Positions 1 to 12,587 of a stretch of 64,000 nt of DNA are shown here, one piece after another (position 1 is the stretch's first letter; the number at the start of each line of letters is the position of its first letter). This DNA comes from Trichostrongylus colubriformis (Eukaryota; Nematoda; Chromadorea; Rhabditida; Trichostrongylidae), in the NCBI GenBank assembly GCA_963978905.1, contig OZ022259.1, positions 49,060,727-49,124,726 on the forward strand. The letters are read 5' to 3'. A model generated the notes under the pieces. The model was not told the origin of the DNA. It saw nothing but the letters and a program-made list of their open reading frames with translations, and did not search any database. A program made the position numbers and the translations under genes.

Positions 1-1389
1 TTTCGTTGTAGTGGCACGACTAGCCGAAAGCGGTAGATTTACATGGATAATTATCTTTGGCAATCTATTTCTATTTTTATATTATCATTAATCAAAAACA
101 TCAAATTTCCATTTAGTGTGAATCTCATTTACCGGGTGTCGGCCCCTACGTGTCTCGGAAATTTTCATGATCAACAGCAGCATAGAAAAATGGGATTTTC
201 CTTTTTTTTTAAAGTTTTTAGCGGCTATCAACACTAGGGCACGGAAGTACATGTGTGACATATATTCAAATCTGGTACGTTTCAACCTCGTGATTTGAAC
301 GTTCTTTGAGGTTTTGAAAACCACTGTCCGTGTAGATATAGAGTCATTTCGTTACATGAAAGGCCTCAAGTAAATTCAGAAAATGTTTTTGAAGTTTTTG
401 AAGAAACTGAAAGAGTTTCACTCGATCATATTGACTGTTCTCTTTTACATAGTTCGTTGTCAAGTCAACGGCACACGTTCAAAGGTCGCGAGGCATTCTA
501 TCTGTGCGTTTTAATAGTGTTCTGCGACCTCTCTATGACAACATTTTCTGCACTCTCAGCCGTACTTTTACCAATAAATCGATTGCCAACATTTCGAATA
601 GACTACTGGTTTGTCGAACATAGCAAGGAAAAAAAAGTACACGGCATCGAATGACACCTCTAGGATGCGCCATGTAGATAACTTTGTTTCAGAAACATTG
701 GAATAAGCATTTGAACTAGATCAAAAGTTTTGGTCCAGAACTAAGCCTGGCATCGAGGAACACTTCAATATACGACAACTCCCCCACTTCTGGCCCAAAA
801 TATGAACCGATGAGGATCCCTGTATCCATCATTTAACCCGATTTATACCCCCTGTTTAGTTCAGCATTTGTCTTCTTTGTCAACTCGAACTTGTGTCACA
901 TAGCGAACTACGTTTAATGCCTGTGTTTTACGGCTTTCAATTATTATTAGTTTAACTTGATTTAACTACTCACTTCCAATTTTTGGCGGAATTTTTTTCT
1001 AAAAAAGATGTAATTTTTTAGATATAATTCTTTCCACAAAACTGCTTGGGGCAGCTTACGTCTCTTTTGCTATGTGATTGACTTTTCAGCTCGTGAGTTC
1101 GTATGCTTGTTGCTGCCAGTTTATTGTTTATTTAGTGATTTGAGCCACTATTATGTTTTTTGTCATAAAAGTGGTCTATGCATGTACGATCAGGTCTGCT
1201 TAGTGTCGACAATGGTGGGCAACTGCGCAAAGTATTTAATATTATACTAATAATAGTAATATAATATTAACACGGTAGGTCGCGCGTCATTGTAGTGTAA
1301 TTAGACTTCTAACAATAAAAATCTCAATTTAAAGCCTTAATAGCTTTTCTCGTTGAAAGGATTGGCTTTCGAGCAAGGCTTTATTTTAC

Positions 1390-2835
1390 ACAAAATTATA
1401 AGTTTCCGACGCGGCGCTTGTATACAGTATCCTGTCGCCACATTAAGTGCAATTGCGCACGCACACACATTCCACGTTACAGTGCACCAAATACAACTAG
1501 TTCATTTCCGCGTCGCTTTGCAACGAATTGCTAGTGTTTTTCAGTGTTTTGCTTTCTCTGTGTTAAGGTTTTGCTCGTTTTTGTTCTTTTCGTGCTCGCT
1601 TGAATCAGCCAGACTATGTCAAGGAAAAATACTGTACCTTTCATCGTCGGAAGGTCGAGATACTGATAATTTTTCATCTCCGAATGAGTCTGCAGCGGAC
1701 TCTCTCGATGCTATACAGCAGAGGATGGGGCAGAAACCATTTCTAGAGGAGCACCACCAATTCTCAAAATTTTTATAACAACGAAAATACGGCTGGCCTT
1801 TTACTCTCTGCAAACGCTCATCCGTAAAATTTTGTATTCGCTGGAAAAGAAAGAAGAAAGCATGAATGGTTCTATGGTTGAAATGTATCTATGTGGCTGT
1901 CACCTCGTCCACTCTTACTTTCCAGCTCGAGAGGAAAGAATTTAAGAAGGTAGATGATATGAAGAAAAAGCGTCTCCGCACAAAGAGTTCTGAAGTTGTG
2001 ACTATTAGAGAGAAAAGGTTTCAGTGCCGTCTGAATGGAAGAGGAGAGCTGTGCCTACTTGTGTTTGATGTACTGATAGTTTTTCTTTTCCCTGAAGTCC
2101 CTTGAAGTGAAAGCAATGCACTTTTCATGTCATCTCGGACATACGCATATAATGCAAAGCAATGTAAATGATAAAAGATAATTTTTCTGTCCCAGAAAAT
2201 GTCAGCCAACATTCTTTGTCTGATACTGAACACAGTCTTATAATGAAAAACTTTTGGAGCGTGATGCAACAAAAGCCATGCATCATTGCAATGCTCGACA
2301 AACCCATCAGCTATTAGCTCTCTTATTTTTTCAAACAACGGGTTTGGTGACTTCTGAGAAATGATCGAACCTTCAGGACCACCTGTAAATATAACTACTC
2401 TACTGTTACTTACCGTTGTTGTACGGAAAAGGCAAATACGCGTGCGAGGCAGTCACAAGTAACAGAGTTGAGTATCAGCGCGCAATGAGTGGCAAACTCT
2501 TTGGAGTCTTCGGCAAGACCGAAAATATTATTATGCCTTGTTGATTAGAATGGACAGATTCATTCAAAGAAAAAATTGAAGGTCAGTATGATGGCAGTGA
2601 GTACATCTCGAACTCCCGACGGTGAACGTACAGTATTTTTATTGACATAGTCGGCTGATTCAAACGAGCACGAAAAGAACAAAAACGAGCTAGCAATTCG
2701 CTGCACAACGACGCGGAAATCATCAGTTATATTTGGCGTAGTGTAATGCAGTGTGTGTGCGTGCGCGATTGCATTTAACCTGACGACAGAGCACTGTAAT
2801 CAAGCGCCGCGTCGGAAACTTATAATCTTGTTTAT
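1390..2835. mobile_element. 1.45 kb element with ~290-base inverted arms
   Basis: The left arm, 1390-1690, contains ATTATAAGTTTCCGACGCGG, GCGCACGCACACACA and TTTTTGTTCTTTTCGTGCTC. The complement of the right arm, 2545-2835, has the same strings in the same order, with small indels, through to GAATCAGCC.GACTATGTCAA and AAAAATACTGTAC. The roughly 850 bases between the arms are single copy here and encode nothing recognisable. The left arm also carries a short open frame (DTDNFSSPNESAADS onwards). The age is moderate. It could be a non-autonomous DNA transposon or an inverted duplication. Confidence 0.6.
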
Positions 2836-4869
2836 TTTACGATCTCTGGTAGAGTTCAATTTTTCATCCAAATCAAACTTTCGCAGTTCTGAAGGAACGA
2901 AGAGCTCTATACCCTTCCTAAGCCTGGGTTTAAATTTATGTCTGCCTTCATTGGATGAAAAAAAAGAACTCCACTGCTGCCATCAATGCTGTAAGAACGA
3001 AGCCGTTGTAGTGTTCTTTGCGTGCTGTTAGGTGCAAATGTTGCAATGGAACGCAAAACGATATTGCGCTAGTATAAGATGTGATGCCACCCTATCCTCA
3101 CATTTACCTCCTAAAGTTGAAGAATTCAGAGAGTTTCTATTGATTTGCTGGAAAGTTTTAGTGCTTACCAGGTCCAAGAAACCTGGTGTCTTTGATCAGT
3201 GATTGAACTTTTAGGGGCATCCCAGCTGACGCATCAGTTCATCTCTCATGCTCTTTTCCTTATTCCAGTCTTGTTGCCACCTTTTTACACATATTTCTTA
3301 TTCAGTGATTATTATTGTAGTCTACTATTATCTTCACGAAAGGAACCAATCACATTGGCTCGTTTCGTCACAATGAAGTACTCTAGGTGATTTTTTGCAT
3401 GGATTCTCTCTATGCTCGAAGCCCAAGACTTCTATTTTTAGTTGCCCAAATGACCGTGGCATCGAGAAGATGTGGTCACTGTGTTATTACGTTTCTTCTT
3501 TGGAGGCAGAGGGCTAAATGAGTGCGTAGGAGTGGAGTGACAATGGCCGCTACGCGCATCTCATTGGTAGGATCGTATAATCTCCTCACCGCGTCATCTC
3601 AAGAAGCCGTGGTCACCTCACCAACGCACTCAATGTACCCTCTTAATTCAATGAGATTTACGTAAGAAGTCTCAATTTTGAGATATGAAATGAGGCTCCC
3701 TTTCGCGGGATGCGACCCTACTTGGGTTTTTTGTCGTTTAGCAGAGCACAATTCTAGAATCGGCCTTGCTGAAGGTGAACAACCTTTCCTTTTCTGTTAA
3801 ACGCAGTGGAAAAGATGAAAGTCAGTAGCTCACACATAATTGCTCGAGCCGCAAATCCATTTTTCGCTTTTATGATACGGTTACGCGACCAACATCATTA
3901 GTGGAAGTGAAAACTATGGCCTCGCAATGCCTACAAAAGAAATAACCGCAGGTGTAGAGAAAACGCACAGCATTTCCAAGGGGCCACCTTATATCTTTAG
4001 CACGGTACAGAAAAACTCCGTATCTTGCCCTAAAAATTTATACCCCCTCCCCCACCCTTGTTGAGGGGATGTATCACACAGTCTCCTTTATATTTAAAAG
4101 CTGAGGGAACACACTCTAAAAGTGTGAAGGATAGTATTCGACTTTCTCAGTTTTTACAATACGCCACGCGCTTCATTCTCACCATGACATCTACCATATT
4201 TGAATTCAGTTTGATTTTTTTCAATTTATTTTATGACGTTGCTTGCAGAGCTGGTCGATCTGTGGATCAATGGATTGTTTAACTCTACCGTATAAGATCT
4301 TACATGTTTTTGGCCTAGGTTCTGATATGATCACCAAAATCGGAGTGTTGCGTGTTTAGGAAGAAAGTAGACTGTTGTGAAAGGCCCCTGATACTGATGT
4401 GGGATTAAATTCTCGGACCATGTGGGTGGTAACGGCGCCACTTGTCATGACTCCACCATCACCTTATAACTCGTAAATGCAAGGAACTCAGCTGCATACG
4501 TTTTGTCTTCGACGAATGTTTCGTCTTTTCATGGTTTTTTCGGCTCCCTTATTTTCGCAAAAGTGTAGCTGCTACGCGCAGCCGGTACAATTGTGACAAA
4601 ATAAGCAGAATTACTGATTGGTTCAGTGAATAAACTAATTAAAGTGCTAGCTTGCTGCTGTTCAAGTAAATAATTCGCTATTTTTAAAATAGATTATTTG
4701 CTATTAATATAATGAGGATAGTGATTCTGCAGCGGACAATGATTCTGTAGCAACGGTAGAAGTTAAAGCCTTGAAAAACGACGGAATGATAGAAACGTTG
4801 CCCAAAATCAAGGATTATATCCTACATGTTAGGGGATATAATAAAAGTTTTTATCTTACCTTGTGACTA

Positions 4870-5085
4870 GGGTGGGGGTAGTGTAGTGACAGGTGGTGCG
4901 CATCCCTCTCTCATGATGCGAGGATCAAATCACACATCAACGGCCGCCCAGACCATCTAAGCCTTCCATCGCTCCGTGGTGGGTGAATTGGTCCAAATTG
5001 CAATCACCTACCACTACGACTCTGAATGGAGCTAGAACGGGCGGCGTATCCCAACAAGATATTGATCAAAGCCTGAAGCTTATTC
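4870..5085 (+). repeat. SINE-A copy (tRNA-derived head plus unique tail)
   Basis: The head GGGTGGGGGTAGTGTAGTGA carries an A-box-like TAGTGTAGTGAC, and about 45 bases later a B-box-like GGATCAAATC. The body continues CCAGACCATCTAAGCCTTCC and GGTGGGTGAATTGGT. The tail is CTCTGAATGGAGCTAGAA, GGCGGCGTATCCCA and then TTGATCAAAGCCTGAAGCTT. The same order recurs at 50.66-51.05 and, reversed, at 59.84-60.12 kb, which is how the family was recognised. Confidence 0.6.
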
Positions 5086-5399
5086 CTTATCCTTCACCTT
5101 ATCATTAAAGTCATCTTATCAGTAACAATGAGGAAAGCCGTGATCCCAGGTTGCGTTTAGGTACTGAAACAGAATTCAACAAATATACACGCACATCACT
5201 CGTTGAGAGTTTCTCGTCAAGCAAATCACTTAACTCCTTACCCTTCCACCCATTTTTCCCAATAATTTTAACATTACTTGACAAAACCTCGAACTCATGA
5301 GCAGTGCCTTTCAAAAAGTTCGTTTGAAAAATAATAAAGGAAATAAACATTGCATTTGATTGATCTCTTTTCTAGAAATCGTTTTGGCTCGTGGTAGTT

Positions 5400-5750
5400 T
5401 GATTTGGTCTCATAGGCACACTTCGCGACAATCAAGTTGGTCGACATACCTCCTTGGAACACTAGATCCTTGGGCAACTAATCAGGCAGCACCTTTTTCG
5501 CGTACTAACGGTACGCTATCACGACGTCATACCTGCTCGAACCCGTTCCGATACCACCCACTTGAGCTCCTTCACTGGTCAACTGAGCAAAATGGGTGGC
5601 GTCGGAGTGGATCTGAGCAGGTGTAGCGTCGTGATAGCGCACCGTGGCGGCGCGAAAAGGGTGCAGTTTGGATTGCTACTCAAGAATCTATTCCCCCCAA
5701 AGTGGAAAGCCAACCTGTATGGCTATCGCGGAACGTGCCTTTGATTCTAG
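5400..5750. mobile_element. ~350-base foldback element
   Basis: Symmetry is centred near 5571. The left arm holds GGCACACTTCGCGACAATC, CAGCACCTTTTTCGCG and GCTATCACGACGTCATACC. The right arm holds the complements in reverse order (GGTGTAGCGTCGTGATAGC, CGCGAAAAGGGTGC, GCGGAACGTGCC). Pairing extends about 155-170 bases each side at roughly 75 percent identity. There is no coding potential and no clear target duplication. It is a MITE-like sequence. Confidence 0.6.
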
Positions 5751-8700
5751 CCCCCCTCCCTCCCTCGAAGTGTTCGTTCCGTTGGTTCATTGCTATCCAC
5801 GTTCCTTCAAAATCTCATTGAAAGCATCGCCAGTATACACCAGTATATTTTTCAATATCGTTATTGCATTCAGCAGGTGTTGATTGCCATTTCCTTCATC
5901 TAAAAAGCGCCCTCAATAGGCTCATACCCATTACTTTTGCCAGGCCGTTAGACCCACATTGCTCACAAGAAGTGATCCAAGACACCATGAGGTTTAAAGT
6001 ACCTCTGAAAATCCGCTCATGTCACTTTCTAACAAAGCCACCACATCTTCAGCCTTCCGGACAGCTTGGATCTTTTAGAATGGGGTGATTGGTAAGGAAT
6101 AAGAAGGGCTTGGAGGGCGAAGTAAAGGGGTGAGAGTGGAATATTTTCACGGCCGATTACTGCATATTCTAGAACCACTGTGTGGTACCTGGGCTGAATT
6201 AGATGATTAGGTAAGTCACAAAACACTATTCGAATACGCCAAGTTGCAGCCTTTTCATTCTCACATTTGCGACAAATTTACCACTACCTTCTGAAATCTT
6301 TGGTTGTGTAATGCGGAGAAGCTTCCACACCGCTTTTGATCTTATACCGAACTCTAAATTTTCCGATAAAGTTGCTGAGAGGGGAGCTGATTAATTTGTA
6401 TGAATGCGAAATGAATTTCTTAAAGCCTTGTGCTAGTTTCATCCGGAAAGTATCTCAAGCTAACTCTTTAATTAGTCTTTATGCATCATTAAAAGCCCAT
6501 TCCACGATAAAATTATACTCTTTCTTATCCGGGTGTGCCTCGAAAATTAAGATTGCGACATTGAAAACATGTGGAAGCAGCGCTGTAGGCCTGGTTCATC
6601 TGGATAGCCTCGCTAGGAATGGCTCCGCCCCGAAACGTACGTGTTTACGTGATCGCTGCTGTCTCCGCCTCCTTCCATCTTACTTCTTCAATTTTTTTTC
6701 TGACCCACTCTTGTCAAGATTCCCATTTTTCCTCTTTGAATTCCTGCAGTGCAGCGGTTGCAAAAAGTGGGGTCAAGCTTCTGACGTTTTCCGCCCTTCT
6801 CTAATTTCTTTTTTCACTGGCGGGCCAGTTTGCAAATACACTTTCATTTTTTGAAGCGATAATCCTCAATAGCTACCAGCAGAATGTACCTTCAAAAGTT
6901 AGTATATGGAGAGTACAGGGGAAGACTTCGACAGTAAGTCAAGGAGCTCACTGGTATCGTAACTAGTGCTTTAGTATTACCCTAAGTAGGCCGCGTATTC
7001 TCGGACACGATCAGGCCATTATCAAGGAGCATTTCTTTACATGTGGCAAGAAAATAGGAAAGCAGACAAAAGGTTTCGCGATGACGCATGCGCTGCGCTT
7101 GGACTCCTCCGGTTCGTCCTTTTGTCCATCGTGACCATGTTTTTCTTCACTGTCTCCTTTGGGTGCTACAACAGTCCCTCTCCACAGAATATGTGGCGCT
7201 GTGAGGATGACATAGGTGAAGGATTTCGTACCATTTCCGAAAGTGTGAGTGCTAATTCACTGATTTCTCATTTGCGCGACGGATTCAACAAATCCCTAGT
7301 AAACAAAAATAAGCCCTGGATGAGTAAGCATATACTGATGACGAAAAAATTTAAGTGGATTTGTTATGTTGACATCTGACTCGCAGGCATAAGAGTTTTC
7401 AGAGGATAACAAATCAGGTCCAAGAAAACGCAATTTCAATCACTACATAGGCTTTTTAGGCAATTCTTGTTTATCTTAAGAGGCCCTAATCCCTTGAGTC
7501 AGATTCTGTCCATCCTTCCAACAGGGAGCAGATATCATAGTTCCAGGCAATACCTCATGTTCAACTGTAACTAGAAATGTCAAAAATGCTATAGGTGATG
7601 TCCTCTAATCTGAATATTTCTTTTCGGAATGTTCAATAAATTCTGTTTCCGCGCAATATTGCAGCGACATTTGCATGCGTTCTCTGTCTCTATTGGGGCT
7701 TTTGCGGGTCGTGCTTGAGCTGTATTTTTCATTCTTCTGCCCTTCCGCTTCGTAGAGGTGGGAAATTTCCCGATTTTTCCTGGAGCTCCCTCATGATTCC
7801 GGTGCACTTTTGGCACGGCGCTCGAACCAGAGTGCCAAATTACCTTCTGGAAGTGTCATGAGGCGGAACCTCGTTGCACCGGTTTCATTCGAAGTGTTGT
7901 TCTGATCGGGGCCGAAGTTGGGGCAGAGGTAAATGGTGCTCCGCGCATGGTCTAGGGACCTACATAATGGTAGAAATTATCGTCCATGTTGACCAAAACT
8001 CGACGTCGATGCTGCTGAGCTCTTCTAGGACTCTAGAACGTCTTGACTTCTGCTAAACTCTTCGAAATTGTCGCTTTCATGAACGGAATTCAAATTGACA
8101 AGAATTTCCAATCGATGCGGCCGATTCAAAGGACGTCGTGCGATGATAGAGCTGGGCTGTACACCGGCGCCCACCATTGGGGCCGCCTACCCACGCAATC
8201 AACGTTATTCTGAAGCAGCACGTATACCAACTATTCGCACTTGAAACAGTGATTGGTCATCAGCACCCAAATGCTTCCCCCTGATGAACTGTCGAAATTA
8301 GCAAGGATTTGAACTTCGAAAGCGACCCATACGGAGATGCGCCCCGCATACGGCTTCCATTGAACATATTAGTACTTCTTGGATGTATATTCAGCTCGGA
8401 AAACCCACAAGCACTTCTACAGCAGTCGATGAAGTCAGAAGCAGAATCAGTCGATGGGTATGTTTTATGTTCATGACCTAAATGTGAACGATTTGATGAA
8501 ATTTCTCGTTGAACATATGCTTTTCGCTGTGGTTGAATGTCTTGCCGTCGACATTATTGAATCATTCCGTGAAGCGAGCCGACTTTTTTCCTACTTGCAC
8601 GTCCGTTTCTGCTGAATTCCGCAATATTTTGACAAGAATTCCTGCCACTTTCAGAAGTTCTTCCTTATCTCCAAAACGAGTGACTCCTATTTCTTTTTTA

Positions 8701-11700
8701 TTTTATTTTTCAACCGCCGATAAGCTTCGTGCAATCGACTGTCTGCAAGAAGGAAGTCAGTTTAAGCACATGTGTCCCTAATGCATTCTCTAATGCTTTG
8801 CCAAATATGTGTTCTGCTAACAATACCTTGTTTACTACTTGTTTACGTGTTTTTCTTAGTGTGCCCATTGGATGACGACTTTTACACGGCAGATGGAATA
8901 TCAGGCCTTTATCCTCGAGCAGGAAAGAGCGTCACTTAAATCATCTAGGAGCAATCGCTGGTTTATTAAAGGGAGGCAGTATTTGTCTGAAAGGGTTTCG
9001 AAGAAAAAATCCCGTGTTCTATCGATTTTTTGATGGATATTGGGAAATTTGATCACATTCACCACTCCTGCACACCCTCTTCCGCAGTGGGGGGGAGGGG
9101 GTTGAAGAGTTTACAGCAATTATGCGCAGGGAGCCATATTACAGGCTTTTACTTGGTGGAGAGGGCTACCAACCCACCCAATTCCCTTAATACAGGGCTT
9201 GACCCCCCAGACTTCAAGCGGATGTATTACAATGTATGAACGAGGTTAAGGTATGCGGGAGATGATAGAGTGGTTTACTGTGGCTCGACAAGAGGAGAGG
9301 TGGAGGGGGAACATATTGGCGGCAGTGAGGGTCGTGGAAATTGTTGTAAGCTGTTCAGGCCCATAAGGTGCGTCCACCTAAAATAGGGAAGTTTACTCTT
9401 CTCCTGTGTAGTTCACCGCCCCACAATTCACCGCCGGTGTGAACTCTGGTTTTCTTGGTTGGTTAATTCGTTTAACAGTGAGCGACGCGCTCTTTATGAA
9501 GAATGCCATGCCCCTGAACCATGTGCGAATACTTCTCTATTTGCAAGTGTCTGTGTTCGCCTGTCTGTCTGTCTATCTGTGTTTGCTTGTTTGTATGTTT
9601 TAGTCTGTCACAAAATCAATATTGAATGAAGAATAATAAGAGATCGATACATGTTTGGAATGGCTAGGAGGGCGTGGGAGAAGAAATCCGAAACATTCAG
9701 GACTGAGTTGAGCGACGTCCACGGTGGGCGGGATGGCGCGCTGAAGTATTATATCTGATAGATGTTTACCTGGTAAAAATAAAATATGACAGGTTCAATG
9801 TCACGTGCAATTGTGGATGTGAGCAAGGACATGGCGCACCCTGAGTGCGCCTTTCCTTTCCACTTTTCACTCCTCCTCACTTTTCACACCCCTTTCCACT
9901 TCTTTCTCGCTCAGCGCCTTCGCTTTCCAAAACCGGAACGTGCCGTTACGCCTGAAACCCCTCCGGAGGCAGGTTTGAGGCGCGAAAAACGATACTTGGG
10001 ATCATAGCAGCGATGTTCAAGCAGTAAAAGTTTTATGACTTCCATGAACCGAAGGGCCAATCCTTAGGAAGCCTCCCACAAAAGACCTACCACGAAACGT
10101 GGCTCCACTGTTCTGAGCGGACCTTGGTACAGTAGGTGCTCTGACGCCCCACTGTGCCTCCTGAAGGCTTCATATTTTTATGAAGGTGAACGTAGTGAGC
10201 CACAGCTTGTTCCTTCTTTGTTCCTTCTTTGAGAGGAACATTTCGGGAATATTTTGCCCCAGTACTTTTATCTTTTTCGTTTCCCTATGTTTTGTATACA
10301 TGGCGGATGTGAGCCGTGAGCAAACACACTTTTTTTGTACCCCCTGTAGAGTTGTCTGAAACCAGGGCATGCGGCAGTTCCTCGTTTTTGATTTCCCCAC
10401 CGTAATTCTTGATAATTGCATTGAAAAGAGAATAGTTCCCATGCGGGGTGCTGTTTCATGATCACCAGAAATGTAAAAATGTTCCAAAATCAAATAATAT
10501 TCTCTAACAAACAATACTGAAATGGTAATTATTTATATCAATCTGCCTGAAGTAACTGTGATTGTGTTTCATGGTTTTTCGGACACTCGTGATCAAGCGT
10601 TTTCACTGCCAGTCTCCACTTGCTGAACAACTTTCCCATGAAGGGAAAAGCGAGTTGACTATCATTCTTCATAACTAGTAATAGCAAGCTCTGGTTTGAT
10701 CCTTATAGTAACTACACCTATCAATTTATCACTGCCAAAAAGTGAAAGTTCATTTTTTGGAAAATCACCGAAATTTTTCAATTTTATGGAGATCGTTGCT
10801 CCTTTTTGCGTCTCAGCAAGTCTGGATTGGTCGGAATTGGTACTGTACTAGATTCACTTCATAGTTGCATCTAGCAGGCGCTCTCGTCACTGGCCCAGCT
10901 CGAAATTTTGTGAAATTTCAGATTTTTTCACTGAGGCGTAAACAGAGTACATAGAAAGTGGTAATCATTATAGCAGTTTGAAATCGAATTCAATATTTTC
11001 GTAGGCCATTGGGGCCAGTGCAGTACAGGGTCCATGAATAAGCAAGCGTTGCTGTCATTTCACCCCCTCGTTCAGCATCTTCATTCCCTTCACCGATGCG
11101 CTCTCCAACGAACTCAGACGAGTACTTAAAGGCGCATTAGGGGAAAGTCGGACGAAAAGTAAAAGAAGTAGTGAATGTGAAAATCGAGATGCCTAATATT
11201 AGGACAGTGAAGAACAACGGATGGAACTGGCCAAAAACTCGAGGGATAGGACCCCCTTTCTACTGTTGATTCTCGACGCGGACGACCTCGCGGACGACCG
11301 CGATTCTCGACGCGGACGACGTCAAGAGGCGGGTTGTCAGATCTAGTTTTCCATTGGCATGTTGCCAAGTAAACTCAAGGGAATGTTTGGAAATACAACA
11401 GCATCTATTTTTTGGAGTGAGCTTCAAGCTATAACTGCAAAAGCGCGCCGCAAAACCTTCGATCCTGCCGCATCTCCTTGGCCGCTCCCACCCCAGTCGA
11501 TGGGGAATTACGTCATCCGGAGGCGGGATGACTTATCAAGAGGCGGGACAGATGGGCGGTTGCCGCATTTTTCGGCGTTTCTACAGTTCGGATGGGCGCT
11601 TTTTCACCGGGATTTCGCCACAGGTAGCCTTCTTAGGCCCAGGACTACCATGTGAGTGACTTGTTGTAAGGATTTCTCCATTACCACATTACCCCTAATG

Positions 11701-12587
11701 CTGTCTTTAAAGACAGTGATACGTATAATGTGCGTGATAAGGAGCCACCAAAAGAGATATTCACCTAAAAACTAGGGGTCTGGAAAGCGTATCTGCGGCG
11801 AACTCTCCCACGAAAAAAGGCACCCCTGGGCTGTGGCGCAGGTGGCCGTTTTAGCTCCACCCGCCTTCCTTGGCTCGGTCCGCCTCCAAGGGTCGACTTT
11901 GGCGAGGAATGACTGAGGTGTAGAGTAATGACCATGATAGCAAAATGGTACTTATCGCATCGTATTAAAGCCGTATTGATCGAAATGACGTGGTGTTGAC
12001 GTGTAAGCTTTCGTGGTGGAGACATTCATCAGTCAGCATCAAAGATTCGAAGGAATGAAATATCGAATTAGCCCTAACATTGCCTTCAAGGGCGGGCGGG
12101 ATTGAGGGGGGGGGGGGGGCGTGTATGTTTTTTTAGGAAGTGAATATGTGATTATGCTTTTCACTATGAATGCTCTAAAAACGAATGTGGCTTACGGTTC
12201 GTATCCTACCTTCCTCAGAATTGAATAAAATTAAATTTAATTTAATAAAATGCTAATAAACAAAACAAAATATGCCAATAAATAAAACAAAATAAAATTT
12301 AATAAAATGAATTCGAAGTGACCGTGCATCCAGCTTTCGTTAAAATTCATGTGGGTGCTAAGGCATAAAAATGATGAGGGTAAAGTGGGAAAGACATGGC
12401 AAAGATGGTCAGAGGGAGGTGTGTTTGGTATTTCATCCACGTTAAAGCTCCTTAAACTGGTAGCGCCGCCGTCCGTTACGTGTTACTACGTAGTGAGTAC
12501 TTAAGCAGGTGACAGCCAGCATACGGGGACGCTGGACGACGCCCTCGTCTACTCACCCTCGACCCCTACCGTAATCCCCTCATTATG
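5751..12587. other. No gene recognised
   Basis: I see no homologous exon here on either strand. Open frames up to about 170 codons occur (for example 6336-6854), with unconvincing composition and no matching splice partners. Local features are a CTGT-rich run at 9561-9582 and a short duplicated GATTCTCGACGCGGACGAC unit at 11269 and 11301. Confidence 0.5.
12106..12119 (+). repeat. 14-base G homopolymer
   Basis: An unbroken G run in otherwise AT-rich DNA. A C-rich tract at 14680-14703 is similar in kind. Both are sites of likely sequencing-length error. Confidence 0.8.

Noticed and set aside
6336..6854. 172-codon open frame on the + strand
   Set aside because: Among the longest open frames in the window, but with Phe/Leu/Ser-heavy composition, no motif, and overlapping open frames. 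Runs of this size are expected by chance in a 64 kb AT-rich sequence.
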